DNA from: Mesoterricola sediminis
Lineage (GTDB): Bacteria > Acidobacteriota > Holophagae > Holophagales > Holophagaceae
NCBI RefSeq assembly: GCF_030295425.1
Contig: NZ_AP027081.1
Coordinates: 558,001 to 622,000 of the forward strand
Direction of reading: 5' to 3'
Length of the DNA: 64,000 nt
Of this stretch, positions 24,837 through 34,195 are shown piece by piece; the stretch's first letter is position 1, and each line of letters starts with the position of its first letter. Below the pieces are notes generated by a model that saw only the letters and a list, made by a program, of their open reading frames with translations, made no database searches and was not told the origin of the DNA. A program made the position numbers and the translations under genes.

Positions 24837-27800
24837 ATGGACGGACAGACCGAGTGGATCCGGCTCCGGGGCGCGGCGGAGCACAACCTCCAGGACGTGG
24901 ACGTGCGCGTCCCCCGCGGGCGCCTCACCGTGGTGACGGGCGTCTCCGGCTCCGGGAAGTCCTCCCTGGCCTTCGGCACGCTCTTCCGGGAGGGGCAGCG
25001 GCGCTTCCTGGAGACGCTGCCGTCCTTCAGCCGCCAGTTCATGGGGCGCCTGTCCCGGCCCGCCTTCGCCAGCCTGGAGGGGATCGGGCCCGCCGTGGCC
25101 TCGGGCCAGCGCGCGGGGCTCGCCAACCCCCGGTCCACGGTGGGCACCCTCACGGAGGTCTGGGACCTGCTGCGCCTCCTCTTCGCGCGGCTGGGGGAGA
25201 CGCCCGACGGGACCCGCCTGTCCCGGGGGGCCTTCTCCTTCAACGGGGAAGGGGCCTGCCCCCGCTGCGCCGGCCTGGGGGTGGAGGACGCGCTGGACCC
25301 GGACCTCCTGGTGAAGGACCCGGCCCTCTCGCTGCGCCAGGGCGCGCTCCACGTGAGCACGCCCAACGGCTACCTCATGTACTCCCAGGTCACCCTGGAC
25401 GTCCTGGACCAGGTGCTCCGGGCCCACGGCGGCTCCGTGGACATCCCCTGGGGGGACCTGGCCGGGGAGGCCCGGACCGTGGTCCTGGAGGGGTCCACCC
25501 GCCTGAAGGTGCCCTACGGCAAGCATCCCCTGGAATCCCGCCTCAAGTGGACGGGGATCACCGCCCGCCCCCGCCAGGAGGGCCACTACCGGGGGCTCCT
25601 CCCGGTCATGGAGGAGATCCTCCGGGGCAAGCGCAACGATTCGATCCTGCGCTACGTGCGGACCACGGCCTGCTCCGCCTGCGGGGGGCTGCGCCTCGCC
25701 CCGGCGCCCCTGGCCGCGCGCTGGCGGGGCCGCGGCATCGCCGAGCTGGCCGCGCTCACCGCGGAGGACCTGGGCCGCTTCCTGGCGGACCTGCCGGCGG
25801 GGCCGGACGCGCCGGTGCTGGAGCCCATCCGGCGGGACCTGGCCGCCCGGACCGCCCTCCTGGAGGAGCTGGGCCTGGGCTACCTGACCTTCGACCGCGC
25901 CGCCCCCACCCTCTCCCCCGGCGAGGCCCAGCGCCTGCGCCTGCTGGGCCTGGCCCTGGGCGAGCTGCGGGGCCTCCTGGTGGTCCTGGACGAGCCCTCC
26001 GCGGGGCTCCACCCCGCGGACGCGCACCGCCTCCTGGGGGTGCTGCGGCGCCTGCGGGACCAGGGCCAGACCGTCGTGGTGGTGGAGCACGACGGGCTCA
26101 TCGTGCGGGGGGCGGACTGGATCATCGACCTGGGCCCCGGCCCCGGGGCGGCGGGAGGGCGGGTGCTGCACTGCGGACCGCCGGAGGCCCTCCTGGGGCC
26201 CGGGGAACCCACGCCCACCCGGGCCTGGCTGGCGGCGCCCGAGGCGCCCCCCCGCAAGGTCCGGGCGGGGCGGCGGCTGGCCTTCGGGGACCTGCGCCGC
26301 CACAACCTGCAGGGCGTGGCGGTGGAGCTGGTGGAGGGCGGCCTCAACGTCGTCACCGGCGTCTCCGGCGCCGGGAAGACCTCCCTCCTGGACGAGCTGG
26401 CCGGGCGCCTCGGCTCCCGGGGCCTCCTGAAGGTGGACGCGGCCCCCATCGGGCGCACCCCGCGGTCCAACCCCGCCACCTACACCGGCGCCTTCGACCT
26501 GGTGCGCAACCTCTTCGCGGGGACCCCGGAGGCGAAGGCCCGGGGCCTGGGCAAGGGCCACTTCACCTTCAACACGCCCGGGGGCCGGTGCGAGGCCTGC
26601 GAGGGGGCCGGGGCGGTGGAGGTGGGCATGAAGCACCTCGGGGCCGTGCTGGTGCCGTGCGAGGCCTGCGGGGGGCGGCGCTTCCACCCGGAGGTGCTGG
26701 AGGTGGCCTGGCGGGGCCGCTCCGTCGCGGACGTGCTGGACGCCAGCGTGGACGAGGCCCTGGACCTCTTCGCGGACCAGCCCCGCCTGGCGCGCATCCT
26801 CCGGGCCCTGGCCGACTGCGGCCTGGGCCACCTGGCCCTGGGCCAGCCCGCGCCCACCCTCTCCGGGGGCGAGGCCCAGCGGGTGAAGCTCGCGGCGGAG
26901 CTGGCCCGCGCGGGGAAGGGGACCTCCTTCATCGTGCTGGACGAGCCCACCACGGGCCTCCACGGGGCCGACGTCCAGGTGCTCCTGGACGCCTGGGACC
27001 GCCTCCTGGCCGAAGGGCACACCCTCCTGGCCGCCGACAACGATCCCGCCGTCATCCGCCGGGCCGACCACGTCGTCGACCTGGGGCCGGGCAGCGGCCC
27101 CCGGGGCGGACGGGTGGTGGTCGCCGGTCCCCCGGACGCGGTGGCCGCTTGCCCCGCCTCCCGCACCGGCGAGGCCCTGCGGGGGCTGGACGTGCCCCCT
27201 CCCGCGCCGCCCCCGGCGGGGCCCGAGCCCCCCCTCGTCCTGGAGGGCGTGGCCACCCACAACCTCCAGGGCGTGGACGCGGCCTTCCCCGCCACGGGCC
27301 TCACCGTGGTCACCGGGCCGTCCGGGTCCGGCAAGTCCAGCCTCGTGTTCGACACCCTCCTGGCCGAATGCCGGAACCGGTTCACGGACCTGGTCTCCCC
27401 CTGGGCCCGGCGGCTGCTGGCCCGGCCCGGCGGAGCCGTCTTCGCCCGGGCCCGGGACCTCCGGGCCGCGGTGGCCGTGTCCCAGGCCCAGGGCCGGCGC
27501 AACCCCCGGTCCCGGGTGGGCACGGTGGCGGAGCTGGACGAGCGGCTCCGCATGCTCTTCGCCCGGGCCTCGGGGACGGGCCTGCCCGCCTCCGCTTTCT
27601 CCCCCAACACGGAGCGGGGGGCCTGCCGCCACTGCCGGGGCCTGGGCTTCATCCAGACCTGCGACCCCGAGCGCCTCGTCACCCACCCCGACCGGCCCCT
27701 GGGGAGCGGCGCCCTGGCGGGCACCCGTTTCGGGGCCTACCTGGAGGAGCCGGATGGCCGGTTCATGGCCACCCTCGCCGCCGCCGCCCGGGAGCTGGGC

Positions 27801-29573
27801 CTCGCCGTGGACCTCCCCTGGCGGGACCTGGCGCCCGGGGCCCGGGACCTGGCCCTGCGGGGCGGCGGCGACCGCACCTTCCAGGTGGACTGGGCCTACC
27901 GGCGCGGGGCGCGGGAGGGCGTCCACCGCCTGGAGACCCCCTGGGAGGGCTTCGCGGCCCTCGTGGACGCGGAGTACGAGCGCGTCCACGCCGAGGGCAA
28001 GGGCGCGTCCCTGGAGGCCCTGATGGCGGACCTCCCCTGTCCGGCCTGCGCCGGGTCCCGCCTGGGCCCCGAGGGGGCCGCGGCCCAGGTCCAGGGCCGG
28101 CGGTTGCCGGAGGTGCTGGGCTGGCCCGTGTCGCGCCTGGCGGCGTGGCTGGAGGGGCTCCCTCCGGAGGGCCCCGCGGGGCTGCTGGCCGCCGACCTCC
28201 TGCCGCGCCTGCGGGCCCTGGAGGCGGCCGGCCTGGGCCACCTGGCCCCGGACCGGGAGATGGCCACCCTCTCGGGCGGCGAGGCCCAGCGGCTGCGCCT
28301 GGCCTCGGCCCTCCACGCCGGACTCTGGGGCGTGGTCTACGTGCTGGACGAGCCCACCCGGGGCCTGCACCCCGCGGACACGGCCCGTCTGCTCGACGTC
28401 CTCCGGCCCCTGGCGGCCCGCAACGCCGTGGTCGTGGTGGAGCACGACCCGGCCGTCATCGCGGCGGCCGGCACCCGCATCCACCTGGGCCCCGGCGCCG
28501 GCGCGGCGGGGGGCCGCCGGGTGGCGCCCGGTCCCGGCGCGCCGCCCCCCGCGCGGACGCCGCGTCCCGGCGGGCCCGCCGTCCGGGTGCGGGGCGCCCG
28601 GCTCAACACCCTGAAGGCCGTGGACGCGACCTTCCCCTCCGGCTGCATCGTCGCCGTGACGGGCGTCAGCGGCAGCGGCAAGTCCTCCCTGGTGCGGGGC
28701 GTCCTGGGGGCCTCCCTGGAAGCGGCCCTCCGGGGCCGGGGCCCCGTCGGCTGCGAGGCCCTGGAGCAGGACCTGCCCCTGGCCCGGGTGCGCGTCCTGG
28801 ACCAGCTGGGCGCGGGCCCCGGCGCCCTGGCCACGGTGGCCACCGCCGCCGGCATCGCGGACCCCCTCCGCAAGGCCCTGGCCGCCACCCCCGAGGCCCG
28901 GGCCCTCAAGCTCACCGCCCGGGCCTTCTCCACCGCCGCCCCCGGGGGGCGCTGCGAGGCCTGCGAGGGCCGCGGCCACCTGACCGTGCCCATGGACCTC
29001 CTGCCCGACGTGGAAGTGGGCTGCGAGGCCTGCGGCGGCCTGGGGTTCCAGGGGCCCGTCCTCACCTGCCGCCTGGGTGGGTGGACGATCGTCGAGTGGC
29101 TGGCGGCCACCGTGGACGCGGCCCTGGCCGCCGCGCCTCCGGCCGGCCTGCGGGCCCCCCTGGCCGCCCTGGCCGGCGCGGGGCTCGGCTACCTGCGCCT
29201 CGGGCAGGCCGCGGGCACCCTGTCCGGCGGGGAATGGCAGCGGCTCCGCCTGGCCGAGCTCCTCGCGGACGCGGACCCCCGGCCCGCTGCCCTCCTCCTG
29301 GATGAGCCGGGCCGGGGCCTGGGCCGCGCGGAACTCGCGCCCCTGGTGGCCTCCCTGGATCGCCTGGCGGCCCAGGGCCACCTGGTGGTCCTGGTGGAGC
29401 ATCACCTGGACCTCATCCGCGCCGCCGACTGGGTCCTGGACCTGGGCCCCGGCGGGGGGCCGGAGGGCGGAACCCTGGTCTTCACCGGCACCCCCGCCCA
29501 GCTCGCCGCGGCCCCCACCCCCACGGGCGCCGCCCTCCGGGCCCACGCGGCGGCCGCCGCCCCCCAGGATTGA
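24837..29573 (+). CDS. double-length UvrA-like protein with four ABC ATPase modules
   Basis: A 1578-residue protein, against about 940 for ordinary UvrA. It is two fused UvrA-like halves (about 1-790 and 800-1578). Four Walker A motifs are seen: near K41 (GVSGSGKSS), 513 (GVSGAGKTS), 834 (GPSGSGKSS) and 1281 (GVSGSGKSS). Four signature motifs follow: LSPGEAQRL, LSGGEAQRV, LSGGEAQRL, LSGGEWQRL. Zinc-binding CxxC pairs are kept (CPRCAGLG, CEACEGAG, CRHCRGLG, CEACEGRG). The segment after NPRSTVGT...LLFARLG goes straight to FSFNGEGACPRC, so the UvrB-binding domain of canonical UvrA is missing. This matches what is known as class III UvrA, whose role (damage tolerance or antibiotic resistance) is not settled. 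A TAGAAT near 24825 may be its -10; it starts 18 bases after cheD. Confidence 0.9.
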   Translation: MDGQTEWIRLRGAAEHNLQDVDVRVPRGRLTVVTGVSGSGKSSLAFGTLFREGQRRFLETLPSFSRQFMGRLSRPAFASLEGIGPAVASGQRAGLANPRSTVGTLTEVWDLLRLLFARLGETPDGTRLSRGAFSFNGEGACPRCAGLGVEDALDPDLLVKDPALSLRQGALHVSTPNGYLMYSQVTLDVLDQVLRAHGGSVDIPWGDLAGEARTVVLEGSTRLKVPYGKHPLESRLKWTGITARPRQEGHYRGLLPVMEEILRGKRNDSILRYVRTTACSACGGLRLAPAPLAARWRGRGIAELAALTAEDLGRFLADLPAGPDAPVLEPIRRDLAARTALLEELGLGYLTFDRAAPTLSPGEAQRLRLLGLALGELRGLLVVLDEPSAGLHPADAHRLLGVLRRLRDQGQTVVVVEHDGLIVRGADWIIDLGPGPGAAGGRVLHCGPPEALLGPGEPTPTRAWLAAPEAPPRKVRAGRRLAFGDLRRHNLQGVAVELVEGGLNVVTGVSGAGKTSLLDELAGRLGSRGLLKVDAAPIGRTPRSNPATYTGAFDLVRNLFAGTPEAKARGLGKGHFTFNTPGGRCEACEGAGAVEVGMKHLGAVLVPCEACGGRRFHPEVLEVAWRGRSVADVLDASVDEALDLFADQPRLARILRALADCGLGHLALGQPAPTLSGGEAQRVKLAAELARAGKGTSFIVLDEPTTGLHGADVQVLLDAWDRLLAEGHTLLAADNDPAVIRRADHVVDLGPGSGPRGGRVVVAGPPDAVAACPASRTGEALRGLDVPPPAPPPAGPEPPLVLEGVATHNLQGVDAAFPATGLTVVTGPSGSGKSSLVFDTLLAECRNRFTDLVSPWARRLLARPGGAVFARARDLRAAVAVSQAQGRRNPRSRVGTVAELDERLRMLFARASGTGLPASAFSPNTERGACRHCRGLGFIQTCDPERLVTHPDRPLGSGALAGTRFGAYLEEPDGRFMATLAAAARELGLAVDLPWRDLAPGARDLALRGGGDRTFQVDWAYRRGAREGVHRLETPWEGFAALVDAEYERVHAEGKGASLEALMADLPCPACAGSRLGPEGAAAQVQGRRLPEVLGWPVSRLAAWLEGLPPEGPAGLLAADLLPRLRALEAAGLGHLAPDREMATLSGGEAQRLRLASALHAGLWGVVYVLDEPTRGLHPADTARLLDVLRPLAARNAVVVVEHDPAVIAAAGTRIHLGPGAGAAGGRRVAPGPGAPPPARTPRPGGPAVRVRGARLNTLKAVDATFPSGCIVAVTGVSGSGKSSLVRGVLGASLEAALRGRGPVGCEALEQDLPLARVRVLDQLGAGPGALATVATAAGIADPLRKALAATPEARALKLTARAFSTAAPGGRCEACEGRGHLTVPMDLLPDVEVGCEACGGLGFQGPVLTCRLGGWTIVEWLAATVDAALAAAPPAGLRAPLAALAGAGLGYLRLGQAAGTLSGGEWQRLRLAELLADADPRPAALLLDEPGRGLGRAELAPLVASLDRLAAQGHLVVLVEHHLDLIRAADWVLDLGPGGGPEGGTLVFTGTPAQLAAAPTPTGAALRAHAAAAAPQD

Positions 29574-29632
29574 CCCCCCGGCCCGGGTCGCAGGCCAGCG
29601 ATGTCGGCCGAGGAAAAGCTGAAGGCAGGTTC

Positions 29633-29654
29633 GCCTCCAACCCTTGGGTGAGGC
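29633..29654. terminator. possible bidirectional terminator between uvrA-like and acyltransferase genes
   Basis: GCCTC, bulge CA, ACCC, loop TT, GGGT, GAGGC can fold into a 9-pair hairpin with a two-base bulge, in the 111-base gap between two convergent genes. There is no T-run on either side. The rest of the gap shows nothing recognisable. Confidence 0.35.
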
Positions 29655-29684
29655 CGCCCGAATGGCTGCGAAGGGCCTACCGCG

Positions 29685-30284
29685 TCAGCGGGGTTCCGGG
29701 GCCTCGGCGCCGGCGAGGGGTCCGCTTCCGGGGGCCAGGGTCCGGATGACCCGGCAGGGGTTGCCGGCGGCCAGGACCCCGGCGGGCAGGTCCCGGGTGA
29801 CGACGCTGCCGGCCCCGATGACGGTGCGGGCGCCGATGGTCACGCCGGGGCAGATCACGGTGCCGCCGCCCACCCACACGTCGTCGCCGATCGTCACGGG
29901 CCGTCCGAATTCCCGGCCAGATGCCCGGGCCTCCGGGTCCAGGGGGTGGGTGGCGGTGTAGATCTGCACGGCGGGGCCGATCAGGACCCGGGAGCCGAGG
30001 GTCACGGGGCACACGTCCAGGACCACGCAGTTGAAGTTGAAGTACACGTCGTCGCCCAGGCGGAGGTGGGCGCCGTAGTCGCAGAAGAAGGGCGGTTCCA
30101 CGAAGAGCCGGGCCCCCGCGTGGGGGATCAGCTCCCGGAGGCAGGCCGCGGCCTCGTCCGGTTGTTCGTAAGCCAGGCTGGCATAGGCCCGGGTCAGGCG
30201 CCGGGCCCGGGCCCGGGCCTGGACGAGGGCGGGGTCCAGGGGATCGTAGGGCTCGCCGCGCAGCATCCGTTCCTGTTCCGTCAT
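29685..30284 (-). CDS. maltose/nodulation-type O-acetyltransferase (left-handed beta helix)
   Basis: A 199-residue acetyl-CoA-dependent O-acetyltransferase of the maltose acetyltransferase/galactoside acetyltransferase (LacA, NodL) family. The N-terminal cap MTEQERMLRGEPYDPLDP is diagnostic. Hexapeptide repeats follow, with VYFNFNCVVLDVCPV, IGPAVQIYTATHPLD (catalytic histidine in THP), IGDDVWVGGGTVICPGV and ending GNPCRVIR. Start ATG 30284 follows GGGAGG and begins the family cap; the frame is open further upstream. Single gene, divergent from purL. The true acceptor is usually uncertain in this family. Confidence 0.9.
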   Translation of the reverse strand: MTEQERMLRGEPYDPLDPALVQARARARRLTRAYASLAYEQPDEAAACLRELIPHAGARLFVEPPFFCDYGAHLRLGDDVYFNFNCVVLDVCPVTLGSRVLIGPAVQIYTATHPLDPEARASGREFGRPVTIGDDVWVGGGTVICPGVTIGARTVIGAGSVVTRDLPAGVLAAGNPCRVIRTLAPGSGPLAGAEAPEPR

Positions 30285-30427
30285 GGCGCCTCCCGGCCAG
30301 GCCCCACTGTGGCCGGAAAATTTCCGGGATGGGGAAAAAATCAAGCCCAAGGCAGGCCTTCCTCCCCTTGGTATCCTTGAAGCACAGGGCCGCGCCAGGG
30401 CGGCCGTTCTTTTTCAGGGAAGACCGC
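30285..30427. promoter_or_regulatory. divergent promoter region of acyltransferase gene and purL
   Basis: A 143-base gap. It holds a perfect inverted repeat CCGGAAA-A-TTTCCGG (30313-30327), then a run of six A's. TATCCT at 30372-30377 is a candidate -10 for purL but with a poor -35. GGGA before ATG 30428 is the likely ribosome-binding site. I see no purine riboswitch fold. Confidence 0.45.
30313..30327. promoter_or_regulatory. 15-base inverted repeat before purL, candidate operator
   Basis: Arms CCGGAAA and TTTCCGG around one base; equivalently CCGGAA-3-TTCCGG, the same design as the repeat before chemotaxis block C (13208-13222). It lies 101 bases before the purL start. A purine regulator or a general promoter factor are both possible. 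Confidence 0.4.
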
Positions 30428-33400
30428 ATGGCCGCCATCCGACGCCTGTTCGTGGAGAAGAAGCCCGGGTTCGATGTGGAGGCGGGACACCTCCTCCGCG
30501 TGCTCCGGGAGCACCTGGGCCTGACCGGCCTTGAGGCCCTCCGGGTCGCCGTGCGCTACGACGTGGAGGGCCTCTCGGACGCGGACCTGGACGCGGCGCG
30601 CTGGACGGTGTTCGCCGAACCCCCCGTGGACGCGGTCCACGAGGGCGGCCTGCCCCTGGGGCCCGGGGAGACGGCCCTGGCGGTGGAGTACCTGCCGGGC
30701 CAGTACGACCAGCGGGCCGACAGCGCCGCCCAGTGCCTGCAGCTCCTCACCCACGGGGCCCGCCCCGCCGTGGCCACGGCCCGGGTCTACGTGCTCCGGG
30801 GCGCCCTGGCCCCCGGGGACCTGGACCGGGTCCGGACCTACCTGGTGAACCCCGTGGACAGCCGGGAGGCCTCCGCCGCCCTGCCCACCACGCTCCGTCC
30901 CGCCCTGCCGCCCCCGGCCGAGGTGGACACGGTGCTGGGCTTCATCCACGGCGACCCCGACTTCCTCCTGGCCCTCCACGGCAGCATGGGGCTGGCCATG
31001 ACCCCCGCCGACCTCGCCCACACCCAGGCCCACTTCCGGGACGTGGAGGGGCGGGAACCCACCGAGACCGAGCTGCGCATCCTGGACACCTACTGGTCCG
31101 ACCATTGCCGCCACACCACCTTCCTCACCCGCATCACCGAGGTGGCGGTGGAGGAGGGCCCCCTGGCGCGGCCCATCGCGCGGGCCCTGGGCGACTACCG
31201 GGCCCTCCGGGCGCGGGTCTTCGGGGAGAAGGCCGGGGACAGGCCCGAATGCCTCATGGACATGGCCCTCCTGCCCGCCCGGGCCCTGCGCCAGGCCGGC
31301 AAGCTGGACGACCAGGAGGTCTCCAGCGAGATCAACGCCTGCTCCCTCCATGTGGACATCGAGCGCCCCGGGGCGCCGGGGGGCACGGAGCCCTGGCTCC
31401 TCATGTTCAAGAACGAGACCCACAACCATCCCACCGAAATCGAGCCCTTCGGCGGAGCCGCCACCTGCCTGGGCGGCGCCATCCGGGATCCCCTCTCGGG
31501 GCGCTCGTACGTGTACCAGTCCATGCGGGTGACCGGGTCCGGCGACCCGCGCACGCCCCTGGACCAGACGCTGCCGGGCAAGCTGCCCCAGCGGCGGATC
31601 ACCCAGGAGGCCGCCAACGGCTTCGCCTCGTACGGCAACCAGATCGGCCTGTGCACGGGCCAGGTGACCGAATACTACGACCCCGGCTACGTGGCCAAGC
31701 GCATGGAGATCGGCGCCGTGGTCGCCGCCGCCCCCCGCGCCCTGGTGCGCCGGGAGGAGCCGGCGCCGGGCGACGTGATCATCCTCGTGGGCGGGCGCAC
31801 CGGGCGCGACGGCATCGGCGGCGCCACCGGCAGCTCCAAGGCCCACACCGAGGACTCCATCGAGACCTGCGGCGCCGAGGTCCAGAAGGGCGATCCCCCC
31901 ATGGAGCGCAAGCTGCAGCGGCTCTTCCGGGACCCGGCCTTCTGCCGCCTCGTCAAGAAGTGCAACGACTTCGGGGCCGGCGGCGTGGCCGTGGCCATCG
32001 GGGAGCTCGCCGACGGCATCCGGGTGGACCTGGACGCCGTCCCCCGCAAGTACGAGGGCCTGAACGGGACGGAGCTGGCCATCGCCGAGAGCCAGGAGCG
32101 CATGGCCGTGGTCGTCGCCGCGGAGGACGCCGCCGAGGCGGTGCGCCTCGCCTCCCGGGAGAACCTGGAGGCCACCCCGGTGGCCGTGGTCACCCCCGAG
32201 CCGCGCCTGGTCCTGACCTGGCGCGGCCGCACCATCGCCGACCTGGACCGGCGCTTCCTCGACACCAACGGCGCCGCCCAGTTCGCCCGGGTCGACATCC
32301 CCGCCCCCGATCCGGCCGCCGCGCCCTTCGCGGCCCGGCCCGTGGCGGACCTGGAGGCCCGGTGGCTGGAGGCCCTCTCGGACCTGAACGCCTGCAGCCA
32401 GCGCGGCCTGGTGGAGAAGTTCGACAGCACCATCGGCGCCGCCTCCGTGCTGGCGCCCTTCGGCGGGCGCACCCGCCGCACCCCTTCCGAGGCCATGGTG
32501 GCCACCTTCCCCGTGGAGGACGGCGAGACCCGCTCCGCCAGCGCCATGAGCCACGGGTTCCTGCCCGGCGTGAGCCGGTGGAGCCCCTTCCACGGGGCCG
32601 TGTGGGCCCACGTGCAGGCCGCGGCGCGCCTGGCGGCGACCGGCGCGGACCACCGCCGGGCCCGCTTCACCCTGCAGGAGTACTTCGGCCGGCCAGGGGA
32701 CGATCCCCGGCGCTGGGGCCCGCCCTGCGCCGCCCTCCTGGGCGCCCTGGAGGCCGAGATGGCCCTGGGGGCCCCGGCCATCGGCGGCAAGGATTCCATG
32801 TCGGGCACCTTCAAGGACCTGGACGTGCCGCCCACCCTCGTGGCCTTCGCCGTCGGCGTCGTCCGCGCCGACCAGGTGGCCTCCGCCGAGCTGAAAGGGC
32901 CGGGGCACGCCGTCGTCCTGGTGGACCTGCCCCGCAGCGCGGAATGCCTGCCGGACTGGGACGCCCTGGACAAGACCTACGCCCGCGTCGCGGCCCTCGT
33001 CCGGGAGGGCCGGGCCCTGGCGGTCCGGACCGTGGGCATGGACGGCGTCGCGCCGGCCCTCTCCGTCATGGCCTTCGGCAACGCCGTGGGCGTGGAGCTG
33101 GAGGACCGGGAAGCCGCCCACTGGTTCGCGCCCCACCCCGGCGCCTTCGTCCTGGAGATGGCCGGCGACCCCGAGGCGGACCTGGAAGGCCTGGCCTGGG
33201 TGCGCCTGGGCACCACCCTGGAGGCGCCGGAGATCCGGGGCCGCGGCCTCCGCCTCAGCCTTGCCCGGGCCCTGGAGGCCTGGGAGGCCCCCCTGGAGCC
33301 CATCTTCCCCACGCGCGTCAAGGAGACCCCGGAGCCCCTGGCCCCCTTCGCCCCCCGCGCCAACCCGCGCGCCGCGCAGGCGCCCGCCCTGGGCCTGGCC

Positions 33401-34195
33401 CGGCCCCGGGTGGCCATCACGGCCTTCCCCGGCAGCAACTGCGAGTACGACACGGCGCGGGTCTTCGCGAAGGCCGGGGCCGAGGTGGAGACCGTCGTCT
33501 TCCGCAACCTGGATCCCGCGGCCGTGGACGAATCCCTGGAGGCCATGGCCAGGGCCATCGACGGCGCCCAGATCCTCATGATCCCGGGCGGCTTCTCCGC
33601 CGGGGACGAGCCGGACGGCAGCGGCAAGTTCATCGCCGCCGCCTACCGCAACCCCCGGGTCCGGGACGCCGTGCACCGCCTCCTGCAGGCGCGGGACGGC
33701 CTCGTCCTGGGCATCTGCAACGGCTTCCAGGCCCTGATCAAGCTCGGCCTGGTGCCCTACGGGGAGATCCGGGAGCAGGCCCCCGGCAGCCCCACCCTCA
33801 CCTTCAACAACCTCCGCTACGCGAGCCGCTTCGCCCGGACCCGCATCGTCTGCGCCGACAGCCCCTGGCTGCGCGGGGTCCAGGCGGGCGACATCCACAC
33901 CGTGGCCATCGCCCACGGCGAGGGCCGCATCGCCGGGCCCGCCGCGACCCTCCAGGCCCTCCTCGACGCGGGCCAGGTGGCCACCCAGTACGTGGACGAG
34001 GCCGGGCGGCCCTCCCTGGACTCGGAGTGGAACCCCAACGGCAGCGCCCTGGCCATCGAGGCCCTCACGAGCCCCGACGGCCGCGTCCTGGGCAAGATGG
34101 CCCACCCGGAGCGCTACGCCCCGGAGCTGTGGCGGAACGTGCCCGGCGAGAAGGACATGGGCATCTTCCGGGCCGGGGTCGCCTACTTCCGCTGA
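30428..34195 (+). CDS. purL: phosphoribosylformylglycinamidine synthase, single-chain long form
   Basis: A 1255-residue FGAM synthase, converting FGAR, glutamine and ATP to FGAM in de novo purine synthesis. The N-terminus (RRLFVEKKPGFDVEA) looks like the clostridial-type long PurL. Motifs: TYWSDHCRHTTFL in the PurS-like/linker to AIRS region, FKNETHNHPTEIEPFGGA for ATP, GGKDSMSG in the second synthase half, and the glutaminase domain with GICNGFQ (catalytic cysteine near 1096) and the HGEGR and HPER regions. One chain carries what Bacillus splits into PurS, PurL and PurQ. Start ATG 30428 follows AGGGAAG; the frame is open further but upstream holds promoter DNA. The 3' end overlaps the convergent transporter gene by 13 bases. 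Confidence 0.95.
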   Translation: MAAIRRLFVEKKPGFDVEAGHLLRVLREHLGLTGLEALRVAVRYDVEGLSDADLDAARWTVFAEPPVDAVHEGGLPLGPGETALAVEYLPGQYDQRADSAAQCLQLLTHGARPAVATARVYVLRGALAPGDLDRVRTYLVNPVDSREASAALPTTLRPALPPPAEVDTVLGFIHGDPDFLLALHGSMGLAMTPADLAHTQAHFRDVEGREPTETELRILDTYWSDHCRHTTFLTRITEVAVEEGPLARPIARALGDYRALRARVFGEKAGDRPECLMDMALLPARALRQAGKLDDQEVSSEINACSLHVDIERPGAPGGTEPWLLMFKNETHNHPTEIEPFGGAATCLGGAIRDPLSGRSYVYQSMRVTGSGDPRTPLDQTLPGKLPQRRITQEAANGFASYGNQIGLCTGQVTEYYDPGYVAKRMEIGAVVAAAPRALVRREEPAPGDVIILVGGRTGRDGIGGATGSSKAHTEDSIETCGAEVQKGDPPMERKLQRLFRDPAFCRLVKKCNDFGAGGVAVAIGELADGIRVDLDAVPRKYEGLNGTELAIAESQERMAVVVAAEDAAEAVRLASRENLEATPVAVVTPEPRLVLTWRGRTIADLDRRFLDTNGAAQFARVDIPAPDPAAAPFAARPVADLEARWLEALSDLNACSQRGLVEKFDSTIGAASVLAPFGGRTRRTPSEAMVATFPVEDGETRSASAMSHGFLPGVSRWSPFHGAVWAHVQAAARLAATGADHRRARFTLQEYFGRPGDDPRRWGPPCAALLGALEAEMALGAPAIGGKDSMSGTFKDLDVPPTLVAFAVGVVRADQVASAELKGPGHAVVLVDLPRSAECLPDWDALDKTYARVAALVREGRALAVRTVGMDGVAPALSVMAFGNAVGVELEDREAAHWFAPHPGAFVLEMAGDPEADLEGLAWVRLGTTLEAPEIRGRGLRLSLARALEAWEAPLEPIFPTRVKETPEPLAPFAPRANPRAAQAPALGLARPRVAITAFPGSNCEYDTARVFAKAGAEVETVVFRNLDPAAVDESLEAMARAIDGAQILMIPGGFSAGDEPDGSGKFIAAAYRNPRVRDAVHRLLQARDGLVLGICNGFQALIKLGLVPYGEIREQAPGSPTLTFNNLRYASRFARTRIVCADSPWLRGVQAGDIHTVAIAHGEGRIAGPAATLQALLDAGQVATQYVDEAGRPSLDSEWNPNGSALAIEALTSPDGRVLGKMAHPERYAPELWRNVPGEKDMGIFRAGVAYFR

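Noticed and set aside
24633-29546. Very long open frame antisense to the uvrA-like gene (over 1,600 codons), and similar ones antisense to purL and the helicase
   Set aside because: In DNA of this GC content antisense frames stay open by codon bias. The products are low-complexity Arg/Gly/Pro/Ala strings with no domains, while the sense frames show intact families.
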